Below the pieces are notes generated by a model that worked only from the letters and a program-made list of their open reading frames with translations, did no database searches and was not told the DNA's origin. Shown one piece after another: positions 31,029 through 38,353 of a stretch of 64,000 bases of DNA; position 1 is the stretch's first letter, and each line of letters begins with the position of its first letter. The stretch is from contig NZ_JNYZ01000013.1 in the NCBI RefSeq assembly GCF_000717335.1, forward strand, positions 124,001 to 188,000, in the 5' to 3' direction. The DNA is from Amycolatopsis jejuensis. GTDB lineage: Bacteria > Actinomycetota > Actinomycetes > Mycobacteriales > Pseudonocardiaceae. Position numbers and translations under genes: made by a program.

Positions 31029-31448
31029 TCAGCTCAGCTCTTGAATACGGAGGAGGTTGCCCGCCGGGTCGCGGAACGCGCAGTCGCGCACCCCGTACGG
31101 CTGGTCGGTGGGCTCCTGCACGACCTCGGCATCGCCTGCCTGCAGCCGTTCGAAGGTGGCGTCGACGTCCTTGGTGGCGAGGTTCACCGCGGCGTAGGTG
31201 CCCTTGGCCATCATCTCGGTGATGGCGCGGCGTTCGTCGTCGGTGAGCCCGGGGAACGCGGCGACCGGCTGCAGCACGATCGACGTGTCCGGCTGTCCCG
31301 GCGGGCCGACGGTGATCCAGGCCAGATCGCCGTACTTGACGTTGTTGCGCACCTCGAAGCCGAGGGTGTCGCGGTAGAAGGCCAGCATGGCGTCGGGGTC
31401 GGTGTGCGGAAGGAAGCTTGCGTGAATGGTGATGTCCATGTCGGTCAC
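31029..31448 (-). CDS. VOC-family (glyoxalase/bleomycin-resistance-like) protein
   Basis: A 139-residue single VOC-domain protein: MDITIHASFLPHTDPDAMLA, FYRDTLGFEVRNNVKYGD, then the second half GVRDCAFRDPAGNLLRIQEL. Such proteins bind metal or drugs and include glyoxalases, dioxygenases and bleomycin-binding proteins. It sits between an AraC regulator whose stop is one base upstream of its start, and uvrA2. The AraC-VOC-UvrA2 series could be a small toxin or drug-response set. ATG 31448 or 31439 may be used. Confidence 0.85.
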   Translation of the reverse strand: MTDMDITIHASFLPHTDPDAMLAFYRDTLGFEVRNNVKYGDLAWITVGPPGQPDTSIVLQPVAAFPGLTDDERRAITEMMAKGTYAAVNLATKDVDATFERLQAGDAEVVQEPTDQPYGVRDCAFRDPAGNLLRIQELS

Positions 31449-31449
31449 A

Positions 31450-31893
31450 CTAGGTGCGCGCGGACGACGATGCTTCTCGATTCCTGATCGGTCGCGTGAC
31501 CTGTTTCGCGACGCACGGCGCCATGCCCTCGGTGGCGCCGGTCTCCTCCTCGCGGTAGACGCTCGGCGGCTTCCCGACCAGCTCGGTAAACCTCGTACTG
31601 AACGTGCCGAGCGACGAGAACCCGACGGCGAAACACACCTCGGTGACGCTCATTCCGCCCCGCCGCAGCAGGGCCATCGCCCGTTCGATGCGCCGGGTCA
31701 CCAGATACCCGTACGGTGACTCTCCGTAGGCGGCGCGGAACTGGCGGCTGAGGTGCCCGGCGGACATGTTCGCGCCTCGCGCGAGCGCCTCGACGTCGAG
31801 CGGCTGCGCGTACTCGCGGTCGATCCGGTCGCGCACCCGGCGCAACCGCGCGAGGTCGGCCCATCGCTGCGCGTCATCGGCTCTGCTGGTCAC
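31450..31893 (-). CDS. AraC-family transcriptional regulator (short)
   Basis: A 147-residue AraC regulator consisting mainly of the DNA-binding domain: two helix-turn-helices in LARGANMSAGHLSRQFRAAY and MSVTEVCFAVGFSSLGTFST, with the GKPPSVYR ending. There is no sugar-binding domain, so it belongs to the short SoxS/MarA-like class. GTG 31893 was chosen because similarity starts there. The basic tail (KQVTRPIRNREASSSART) is of unclear use. Adjacent VOC and uvrA2 genes in the same direction are likely targets. Confidence 0.85.
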   Translation of the reverse strand: MTSRADDAQRWADLARLRRVRDRIDREYAQPLDVEALARGANMSAGHLSRQFRAAYGESPYGYLVTRRIERAMALLRRGGMSVTEVCFAVGFSSLGTFSTRFTELVGKPPSVYREEETGATEGMAPCVAKQVTRPIRNREASSSART

Positions 31894-32001
31894 TCCGAAA
31901 TCGTGCCACGGCTCGCCGCGGCGACCCAGTATTCGCCCCCGTTCGGGCCGGTGGCCGATCCGTTCAAGACGGCCGCGGCGAGATCGTGCGACGGTGGCCG
32001 G

Positions 32002-32889
32002 GTGACTGTGAAACTGGATGCCGTCGCCCCGTTCCTCGCCGGGCACGGCCGGGTGCTGGACCGGCGGCGGTTCGAACTGATGCAGGGAAGCGGGCGGGCC
32101 GAGGAGGTACTCGCGGCCGTCGCGGCCTACCGCAATCCCGACGGCGGGTACGGCTGGGGCCTGGAGCCGGACCTGCGGGCACCGGAGAGCCAGCCCGGCG
32201 GCGCACTGCACGCGTTCGAGGTGTTCGCCGAGCTCGGACCGGTGACCACGCCACACGCGACGCAGCTGTGCGACTGGCTCGAATCGGTCTCGCTACCCGG
32301 CGGCGGGCTGCCGTTCGCGTTCCCGGTGGCCGACCCCGTCGCGTCCGCCCCGTTCTGGACCGGCGCCGACCCGGCGGTGTTCTCGTTGCAGAGCACGGCG
32401 TTCGCGACGTCGGTGGCACTGCGGGTCGCCGAGCACGACCCGGCCGTCGCAGCGCATCCCTGGCTGGCCCGCGCGACCGAGGCCTGCCTGCGGGCAATCC
32501 GGTCCATCGAGGAAATGCCGCACGCGATCGAGCTGAACTTCGCAATCCACCTGCTTGACGCCGCGTACGACCGGTACCCGGAGGTGGACGAACTCCTCAC
32601 GAAACTCGGGAAGTTCCTGCCGGACAACGGAATCGTCCCGGTGGCGGGCGGCTCCGAAGGGGAGGCGCTGCGGCCGTTGGACTTCAGTCCGACCCCGGGT
32701 CCGGCCCGGCGGCTTTTCACCGCGGACGCGATCGAGGCCGACCTGACCCGGCTCGAACAGGGTCAGCAGCCCGACGGCGCCTGGACGGTCGATTTCGCCA
32801 GCTACTCCCCGGCCGCCGCACTGGAATGGCGAGGGTACGCGACTGTCGGTGCGATTTCCGTGCTCCGGGCCAACTCCCGGCTCGGCTGA
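32002..32889 (+). CDS. Prenyltransferase/squalene-cyclase-like alpha-toroid protein
   Basis: A 295-residue protein with repeats like those in terpenoid-cyclase/prenyltransferase alpha-alpha toroids: YRNPDGGYGWGLEPDLRAPE (QW-like Asp-Gly-Gly-Tyr-Gly-Trp motif), LPGGGLPFAF and EQGQQPDGAWTVDF. It lacks the DxDD or VSDCTAE motif of true squalene cyclases, so catalysis is uncertain. GTG 32002 starts divergently 108 bases from the AraC regulator. No signal peptide seen. Function unknown. Confidence 0.72.
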   Translation: MTVKLDAVAPFLAGHGRVLDRRRFELMQGSGRAEEVLAAVAAYRNPDGGYGWGLEPDLRAPESQPGGALHAFEVFAELGPVTTPHATQLCDWLESVSLPGGGLPFAFPVADPVASAPFWTGADPAVFSLQSTAFATSVALRVAEHDPAVAAHPWLARATEACLRAIRSIEEMPHAIELNFAIHLLDAAYDRYPEVDELLTKLGKFLPDNGIVPVAGGSEGEALRPLDFSPTPGPARRLFTADAIEADLTRLEQGQQPDGAWTVDFASYSPAAALEWRGYATVGAISVLRANSRLG

Positions 32890-32910
32890 ACACGTCCGGC
32901 CAAAGCACCC

Positions 32911-32986
32911 CAATGTGGCATTGGGTGCATGTGACGCACCCAATGTGGCATTGGTTGCGTCAGATGCAGCGAATGTGGCATTGGGG
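32911..32986. repeat. Three 30-bp-phased copies of an ...AATG-TGG-CATTGG palindrome
   Basis: CAATGTGGCATTGG at 32911-32924 and 32941-32954 and GAATGTGGCATTGG at 32971-32984, exactly 30 bases apart. The arms CCAATG and CATTGG surround TGG; the first copy extends to GCACCCCAATG-TGG-CATTGGGTGC. The spacers (GTGCATGTGACGCACC, TTGCGTCAGATGCAGC) are themselves partly palindromic. The last copy reaches the pdxH stop. Located between two convergent genes. Confidence 0.9.
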
Positions 32987-33754
32987 TCAGGGCCAGAGGC
33001 GTTCGCGGACCCAGGTCGCGCCGTCGCGGCGGTAGCGCAACCGGAGGTGCCGCCGGTCGTGCGCGGCCTGCCAGAACTCGACGGAATCCGGGCGTACCAG
33101 GTATCGCGTCCACGTTTCCGGTGCGGTGTCCGGGTTTTCGGCGACCCAGCGTTCAGCGGCCGCCGCGGCTTCCGGGAGCCGCGCGGGGTCGTCGAGGATC
33201 TCCGACTGGTGCCCGAGGTACGCCTCGGCGCGCGACGCGGGCGGACGGGCGAGGAAGTCCGCAGCGGACACCTCCGGCGCAGCCGGGGCGACCGTGCCCC
33301 GTACGCGCACCTGTCGTCCGCGCCCTGGCCAGAAGAACGTGAGCGCTGCTCGCGGATTCGCCTGCAGCTGCTGCCCCTTCGGGCTGTCCGAGCTGGTCGC
33401 GACGGCCCAGCCCGGCGCGCCGACGTCCTTGAGGATCACCACGCGAGCGTCCGGAGCGCCATCTTCGTCCACTGTGGACAGCGTGACGGCGTGCGGGGCC
33501 AGCACGTGCTCACCGGCTTCGGTCAGCCAGGCGAGAAACAGCTCCTCCGGTGTGTCCGGCGCGGCGGCCGGGTCGAACTCCGGTAGCTGCTCGGGAAACG
33601 ACGGCCAGCCGCGCAACGAAACCATGTTCCGACCGTACGGCGGCCGCCCCGGCGGCGGGTAATGCGGTGGCTGGGGCACGGCGACCGGCGGGGGACCGGT
33701 CTGCGGTAACGGACCGGCCGGGCGCCAGCCGGGGAACTGCTGTGGTGCCTGCAC
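32987..33754 (-). CDS. pdxH: Pyridoxamine 5'-phosphate oxidase with proline-rich N-terminus
   Basis: A 255-residue PdxH-type flavoprotein that oxidises pyridoxine/pyridoxamine 5'-phosphate to PLP. Core motifs: APHAVTLSTVDEDGAPDARV, VILKDVGAPGWAVATSS, DSPKGQQLQANPRAALTFFW and the C-terminal FWQAAHDRRHLRLRYRR, RERLWP. GTG 33754 has a strong GGGAGGTCG site, giving ~43 extra residues rich in Pro (GPPPVAVPQPPHYPPPGRPP) before the usual start at Met 33625. It ends inside the 30-bp palindrome array and is divergent from a lipoprotein gene. Confidence 0.87.
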   Translation of the reverse strand: MQAPQQFPGWRPAGPLPQTGPPPVAVPQPPHYPPPGRPPYGRNMVSLRGWPSFPEQLPEFDPAAAPDTPEELFLAWLTEAGEHVLAPHAVTLSTVDEDGAPDARVVILKDVGAPGWAVATSSDSPKGQQLQANPRAALTFFWPGRGRQVRVRGTVAPAAPEVSAADFLARPPASRAEAYLGHQSEILDDPARLPEAAAAAERWVAENPDTAPETWTRYLVRPDSVEFWQAAHDRRHLRLRYRRDGATWVRERLWP

Positions 33755-33834
33755 GGCCGCGACCTCCCAGCTCGAGCGTGTCCACCGCCATCGTTGCACG
33801 CCTGCTTGACGCGGCATGGTTGACTGTGCGCGCC

Positions 33835-34359
33835 ATGCGCCGATTCCTCGTTCTTGCCCCCGCCCTGGCCCTGCTCGCCGCCTGCGGTCCACCGGCCCCG
33901 GTCGCGGGGACGCCACAGCCGACGGCACCGGCGAGTTCGTCGTCCGCCGGGCTGCCGCCCGATCCGAAACCGGCGCGCACTGCGAAGTGTCCGTACCTGT
34001 CGAACGAGGAGGTGCAGGACGCGAACGGGCAGCACGTGACGAAGGTGAGCGTGTCGGCCGACCAACCGCATCCGACGTGCTTCTTCTATCGGCCGGACGA
34101 CAGCCTGCAGCTCACCGTGCGCGTGTACGTGGGCACGAGCGAGGTGGCAACGGCGCTGGTCAACAAGGCGGCGCCGGTGGACACGTCGAACCCGGCAGCG
34201 GAGCCGGCCGGGTGGAAGGGCGGCTACCAGCCGTCCGGAGACGGCGTGGTGTACGCGGTCGCGAAGGGCGACGCGGCCGTGATCGTGACGAGCAACCAGA
34301 AGCAGAGCATCAAAGCACGCACAGTGGCGAAGAAGGCTATCGCTGCCCTGAAGCTGTGA
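33835..34359 (+). CDS. DUF2020-type lipoprotein
   Basis: A 174-residue secreted lipoprotein. MRRFLVLAPALALLAACGPP is a signal peptide with lipobox LAAC (Cys17), followed by a Pro/Ser/Thr linker to ~45, then a compact domain with two Cys (AKCPYLS and HPTCFFYRP) likely forming a disulfide. The overall pattern resembles actinobacterial DUF2020 proteins. It ends KARTVAKKAIAALKL. Function unknown; it is anchored to the outer leaflet of the cytoplasmic membrane. Confidence 0.75.
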   Translation: MRRFLVLAPALALLAACGPPAPVAGTPQPTAPASSSSAGLPPDPKPARTAKCPYLSNEEVQDANGQHVTKVSVSADQPHPTCFFYRPDDSLQLTVRVYVGTSEVATALVNKAAPVDTSNPAAEPAGWKGGYQPSGDGVVYAVAKGDAAVIVTSNQKQSIKARTVAKKAIAALKL

Positions 34360-34499
34360 GTAGTGGGCTCCGCACGGGTGAGTGAAGTTGATCTTGTATT
34401 ACTCTGGGCAGCACGCGCAGGCCCCCGGCACTCGCGCGGGCGGGTGCCGGTCCGGCACCGAAAACTTGGTTACCCCCATCCGACGACAAGGACAGATTC

Positions 34500-34952
34500 G
34501 TGGCTGACACCCTCAAGGAAATCCTGCTCGACTCGAGCCGTCGCCCCAACGTGGTCACCGACCTCGGAGAGCTCGTGGACGCCGAGGTCTCCGACAAGGG
34601 CGGGGTCTCGGGCGCGGTCGTGAAGACCGGCTTCGCCGCCGTCAAGAAGATCAAGCCGGGCATCATCCCGTCCGCGGTCGACACGCTGCTGGACGACTTC
34701 GCCGGCGCGCTCGAGCCGTTCTACGGCGACTTCAGGGCCAGCGGCGGCGGTGACTTCGGCGCGTACCTCACGAGCCGCTCCGACGAGGCCTCGGACGCGC
34801 TGCTCAGCGTCACCGACAACCGCGCCGACCGCAGCAGCCGCGACAGCATCAAGAAGGTGTACTCGAAGCTGCGCCCGAACGGCAAGAAGAACGTCGAGGA
34901 GGCGCTGCCGCGGCTCGGCAAGCTGATCGACAAGCACGCCGCCACGGTCTGA
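34500..34952 (+). CDS. Conserved helical protein of unknown function
   Basis: A 150-residue soluble protein from GTG 34500 (VADTLKEILLDSSRRPNVVT). It is mostly helical, with Lys-rich segments (VKKIKPGIIPSAVDTLLDDF; IKKVYSKLRPNGKKNVEEAL) and no membrane helix or known catalytic motif. It resembles actinobacterial proteins annotated only by a DUF; I do not assign a name. It is followed by a strong terminator shared with the convergent Lys/Ala-rich protein gene. Confidence 0.7.
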   Translation: MADTLKEILLDSSRRPNVVTDLGELVDAEVSDKGGVSGAVVKTGFAAVKKIKPGIIPSAVDTLLDDFAGALEPFYGDFRASGGGDFGAYLTSRSDEASDALLSVTDNRADRSSRDSIKKVYSKLRPNGKKNVEEALPRLGKLIDKHAATV

Positions 34953-34970
34953 ACCGGCTGAGCGAGCACG

Positions 34971-35010
34971 AAAAAGGGCCCCGGGACACGCTTCCCGGGG
35001 CCCTTCTCGC
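34971..35010. terminator. Bidirectional terminator
   Basis: Perfect 10-bp stem GGGCCCCGGG (34976-34985) / CCCGGGGCCC (34994-35003) with an 8-base loop, AAAAA on the left and TTCT on the right. It sits between convergent genes. Confidence 0.88.
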
Positions 35011-35012
35011 GT

Positions 35013-35648
35013 TCAGTTCTTCTTCTCTGCAGCCGGCGTGCTCGGCGCCTTGCCGTTGGTCTTCGGCTCGGCCTCCTTGGCTTGGGGGGCTTCGGGGGCT
35101 TCGGGCTTCTCCGGAGCGGCCGGTTTCGCGGGCGGCGTCGCCTTCGGCGGTGCCGGGGCGACCGGCGGCTCCTGCTGGCGTGACTTCAACGCCACCGCGG
35201 TACCGACGGCGATCGCGCCGAGGCCGAGCAGCCATGGCCAGCGACGGCGCTTGCGGGTGCCCTTGGCGGCCACCTTGGCCTCCTCGAGCGCAGCGCGGAA
35301 CTCCTTCTTCGCCGCCTTGAAGTCCTTCTTGCCCCGCCGCTTCGAGTCGCCGGCGGACGCCGCCGCCTTGATCGCGGCCCGCTTGGCCTTGCGGCCGGGC
35401 TTCTTCAGCTCGGCCAGCCGGGCCAGCGCCTCCTTGCGGGCTGCGGCCGAGCTCTTCTTGAGCTCCTTGCGGGTGAGCTCCGTCTTCTTCGCGAGCTTGC
35501 GCCGCGCGCGCCGGCTCTGCTTCCCCAGCTCTTCGGCTCCGGCCTCGGCGGCCTTAGCACCTGCCTTACCGGCCTCGACGGCCCGTTTGCGCAGGTCCGC
35601 CGCGCCGGACTTGACCGACTCGCCGACCGAATCCACGGCCCGGGTCAT
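35013..35648 (-). CDS. Histone-H1-like Lys/Ala-rich protein with one membrane helix
   Basis: A 211-residue low-complexity protein from ATG 35648 (GAGGTGAAGG 2-8 bases upstream; GTG 35657 is possible). Residues 1-125 are Lys/Arg/Ala-rich and helical (RRARRKLAKKTELTRKELKK ...), reminiscent of H1-like tails. RKRRRWPWLLGLGAIAVGTA is a membrane helix at ~135-155. The rest is Pro/Ala/Lys/Glu (EKPEAPEAPQAKEAEPKTNG). This suggests a DNA- or anionic-polymer-binding domain tethered to the membrane. No family identified. Confidence 0.65.
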   Translation of the reverse strand: MTRAVDSVGESVKSGAADLRKRAVEAGKAGAKAAEAGAEELGKQSRRARRKLAKKTELTRKELKKSSAAARKEALARLAELKKPGRKAKRAAIKAAASAGDSKRRGKKDFKAAKKEFRAALEEAKVAAKGTRKRRRWPWLLGLGAIAVGTAVALKSRQQEPPVAPAPPKATPPAKPAAPEKPEAPEAPQAKEAEPKTNGKAPSTPAAEKKN

Positions 35649-35856
35649 GGCCTTCACCTCATATCAATCGTTGTGAAATACCTCTGGTGCTTGTCATCCA
35701 TCCTGCCCTTTTTCCGCGCGTACCGCTGCGGCTTCCCGCGCGTGGCGCAGCGCAAACCCCCGGAAAGGGCGCTCTTCCTGCGCAGATGCCCGCTGCCCCC
35801 GGACCGGGTCGCCCCCTGAACCCCCCATTTGTGCGACGGGGTGGCACGATGACCGC

Positions 35857-36381
35857 GTGACTGAAAGCGCCCGCAAGGCCACCCTGCACACCAACCAGGG
35901 TGACATCCACGTGAACCTGCTGCCCGACCACGCGCCGAAGACCGTGGCGAACTTCGTGGGGCTGGCCACCGGCTCCAAGGAGTACACCCAGCCGAACGCC
36001 GGCGGCAGCAACTCCGGCCCGTTCTACGACGGCTCGATCTTCCACCGGATCATCGACGGCTTCATGATCCAGGGCGGTGACCCCACGGGCACCGGCCGCG
36101 GCGGACCCGGCTACAAGTTCGGCGACGAGTTCCACCCGGAGCTGCAGTTCTCCAAGCCGTACCTGCTGGCCATGGCGAACGCCGGGCCGGGAACCAACGG
36201 CTCGCAGTTCTTCATCACCGTCGCGCCGACGGCCCACCTGAACTTCCGGCACACGATCTTCGGCGAGGTGGCCGACCAGGCCTCCCGCGACGTCGTCGAC
36301 AAGATCGCGTCCGCCGCGACCGGCCCGGCGGACCGCCCGCTCGCCGACGTGGTCATCGAGAAGGTCACCGTCGAGGACTGA
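35857..36381 (+). CDS. ppiA: Peptidyl-prolyl cis-trans isomerase (cyclophilin)
   Basis: A 174-residue cytoplasmic cyclophilin. Active-site motifs are FHRIIDGFMIQGGDPTGTGR and MANAGPGTNGSQFFITVAPT. It starts with GTG 35857 (VTESARKATLHTNQGDIHVN) and has no signal peptide. In mycobacteria the corresponding gene lies in the same near-origin neighbourhood, followed by a membrane protein and crgA, as here. Confidence 0.95.
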   Translation: MTESARKATLHTNQGDIHVNLLPDHAPKTVANFVGLATGSKEYTQPNAGGSNSGPFYDGSIFHRIIDGFMIQGGDPTGTGRGGPGYKFGDEFHPELQFSKPYLLAMANAGPGTNGSQFFITVAPTAHLNFRHTIFGEVADQASRDVVDKIASAATGPADRPLADVVIEKVTVED

Positions 36382-36422
36382 CCCCGCGGGGCCCGGGTGG
36401 ATTTCGGTAGGTTGGTGCCATC

Positions 36423-37397
36423 GTGAACCAACCGCCGAATCCCCCCGTACCCCCGGTACCGTCCGCACTTCCCGGTTGCTGGTGGCATCCCAACCGCCCG
36501 ACCGGCCTGAGCTGTGCCCGCTGCGGACGTCCGGCGTGCCCGGACTGCCTGCGCGAGGCCCCGGTCGGCTTCCAGTGCACCGACTGCGTCCAGGCCGGCG
36601 CGCAGCAACAACAGCGGCAGCACCGGCAGTACCGCAACGCCGGGATGGGCACGCGCACGATCGCGGGCGCCCGGCCGTCGAACTCCTTCCCGGTCACGGT
36701 CACGCTCATCGCGGTCAACGTGGTGGTCTTCCTGATCACCGTGATCCAGGCGAAGAGCCTTTTCGACAACAGCAGCGCGCCGGTCGAGCAGCTCGGGGTG
36801 CTGTGGACGTCGGCAACGCTCGGCGGCGGCGAGTGGTGGCGGATCATCACCTCCGGCTTCCTGCACTACGGGCCCATCCACATCGCGGCGAACATGTTCT
36901 CGCTGTGGATGATGGGCCGCGCGCTGGAGCAGGTCTTCGGCAAGGGCCGGTACCTCGCGCTGTACTTCGTGTCGATGATCGGCGCGTCGGCGACGGTGCT
37001 GGTGTTCCAGGACGTCAACGGGGGCACCGCGGGCGCGTCCGGCGCGATTTTCGGGCTGCTCGGCAGCTACGCGGTGATCGTGCTGAAGCTCAAGCTCAAC
37101 CCCACCGCGCTGCTGATCAACCTGGTGATCAACGCGTACGTCACTTTTGCGATCCCGGGGATTTCGATCTACGCGCACGTCGGCGGGCTCGTCGCCGGTG
37201 CGCTGGTCACCGTCGCGATGCTGTACGCGCCGGAGCGGAACCGGGTCCGCTGGCAGGCCATCGGCACGGCGATCGTCGCGGTCGCCATCGTGGGGCTGAT
37301 CGGCTGGCGGGCCACCCAGGTCCCGCCTGCGCAGTGCACGTTCGCGGAGCTGCGGGGCGGCACCACGTATGTCTGCGGAACGTCACGCTCCGGTTGA
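36423..37397 (+). CDS. Rhomboid intramembrane serine protease with N-terminal zinc-ribbon
   Basis: A 324-residue polytopic protease. The catalytic Ser is in GTAGASGAIFGLLGSYAV and the His in ISIYAHVGGLVAGALV; six hydrophobic segments lie between ~80 and ~310. Ahead of the membrane part is a Cys/His-rich finger: CWWHPNRPTGLSCARCGRPA, CPDCLRE and FQCTDC, a B-box-like zinc-binding pattern common in actinobacterial rhomboids. GTG 36423. Rhomboids cleave transmembrane substrates within the bilayer. Its 3' end overlaps the convergent PH-like gene by 15 bases. Confidence 0.92.
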   Translation: MNQPPNPPVPPVPSALPGCWWHPNRPTGLSCARCGRPACPDCLREAPVGFQCTDCVQAGAQQQQRQHRQYRNAGMGTRTIAGARPSNSFPVTVTLIAVNVVVFLITVIQAKSLFDNSSAPVEQLGVLWTSATLGGGEWWRIITSGFLHYGPIHIAANMFSLWMMGRALEQVFGKGRYLALYFVSMIGASATVLVFQDVNGGTAGASGAIFGLLGSYAVIVLKLKLNPTALLINLVINAYVTFAIPGISIYAHVGGLVAGALVTVAMLYAPERNRVRWQAIGTAIVAVAIVGLIGWRATQVPPAQCTFAELRGGTTYVCGTSRSG

Positions 37398-37826
37398 GCG
37401 GGCCCGCAGCGCGGTGAGCACGTCCAGCACGTCGCGGGGGTCCTCACCGAGGTCGAGCTGCCCGAAGATGAACAGCCGGTCGTCGTGCTCCAGTTCGAGC
37501 GTCACGCCGTCGCGGCCGAGGCGGCGGGTGCTGCGCAGCCGCGTGCTGGTGCCTGCCCACGGAAGCCGGTGCGTGCCGCCGAGGGTGCGGGCGCGCAGGC
37601 CGTGCACGTCGGCGGCGAGCCGCGGCCGCACGAGGGTCCAGTGGCCCGCGAACGCGCCGACGGCGACCGTGGCGAGGCCCATCAGCACCGCACCCTTGCC
37701 GTCGCCGAAGACCGCGTCCACCACGGCTCCGGCCAGCAGCACCGTGGCAAGTCCCCAGGTCACTACCACAAGGTTCCACCGGGGCGCCCACGAGGTCGGC
37801 TGGTTATCCACAGGGGTTATCCACAC
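37383..37826 (-). CDS. PH-like-domain membrane protein
   Basis: A 147-residue protein with two hydrophobic helices (WNLVVVTWGLATVLLAGAVV and GAVLMGLATVAVGAFAGHWT) and a C-terminal beta-rich domain (HRLPWAGTSTRLRSTRRLGR, LELEHDDRLFIFGQLDLGED) like actinobacterial PH-domain membrane proteins beside crgA. The start is uncertain: GTG 37826 or GTG 37811, neither with a ribosome site. Both GTGs are embedded in two perfect DnaA boxes. Function unknown. Confidence 0.75.
   Translation of the reverse strand: MWITPVDNQPTSWAPRWNLVVVTWGLATVLLAGAVVDAVFGDGKGAVLMGLATVAVGAFAGHWTLVRPRLAADVHGLRARTLGGTHRLPWAGTSTRLRSTRRLGRDGVTLELEHDDRLFIFGQLDLGEDPRDVLDVLTALRARSTGA
37804..37825. promoter_or_regulatory. Two perfect DnaA boxes (TTATCCACA x2)
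   Basis: TTATCCACA at 37804-37812 and again at 37817-37825, same orientation, 13 bases centre to centre. They overlap the start of the PH-like gene and lie upstream of it as read leftward. They are better matches to the consensus than most oriC boxes, about 32 kb away. Confidence 0.75.
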
Positions 37827-37881
37827 TGGGGATGAGTCACACCGATGTGATTCGGTGTCAATCGGCCGTCCGGACGAATGG

Positions 37882-38148
37882 TCAGCGCCACCGCATCGTC
37901 ATCAGCAGACCGGCGATCATCGCCGCGAACCCGATCGCGAAGTTCCAGTTGCCGAGCTCGGTGAGGAACGAAATCTTCGGACCGGCGATGTAGTTGAGGA
38001 CCAGCCACAGCAGACCGAGCAACATGAGGCCGAACATGACGATCTTGTAGAACAGGTTCGACGGGCCTGCGGCCTTCACCTTCACCGGCGTCCGGCGATC
38101 GGCAGGCGGGGTGTACGCGGTCTTCTTCCGGACCTTGGACTTCGGCAT
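37882..38148 (-). CDS. crgA: Cell division protein CrgA
   Basis: An 88-residue CrgA, a two-helix membrane protein that coordinates septal peptidoglycan synthesis with FtsZ and class B PBPs. N-terminal MPKSKVRKKTAYTPPADRRT is the conserved basic leader; helices are FYKIVMFGLMLLGLLWLVLN and WNFAIGFAAMIAGLLMTMRW. ATG 38148 with GAGGAAACG upstream. It is divergent from the sortase gene. Confidence 0.95.
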   Translation of the reverse strand: MPKSKVRKKTAYTPPADRRTPVKVKAAGPSNLFYKIVMFGLMLLGLLWLVLNYIAGPKISFLTELGNWNFAIGFAAMIAGLLMTMRWR

Positions 38149-38353
38149 CGTTTCCTCGCGTGCTCTCGGGCATTACTGGTGGCGCATCCTGGACGAGGTC
38201 CCGCTGTCGGGGTGCGCAACCAGCGCCACGTGCACACGTTAACGTAAAGGACGGCTCCGCAGCACCGGGCTGGAGCGGTCGGGTTCTCGGACTGTGACAA
38301 TAGCGCCACGCGGAGCGCCGAATCGGCCTCCGACCGGCGCGGGAGGAGCTTGC

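Noticed and set aside
32911..32986. Possible CRISPR array (30-bp period)
   Set aside because: Repeats are palindromes with related, not unique, spacers, only 2.5 units, and no cas genes are nearby.
32802..33113. Small proteins read through the 30-bp repeats (MWHW or MPHW repeats)
   Set aside because: Period 30 keeps the frame by chance; both strands give such repeats and neither has a ribosome site or family.
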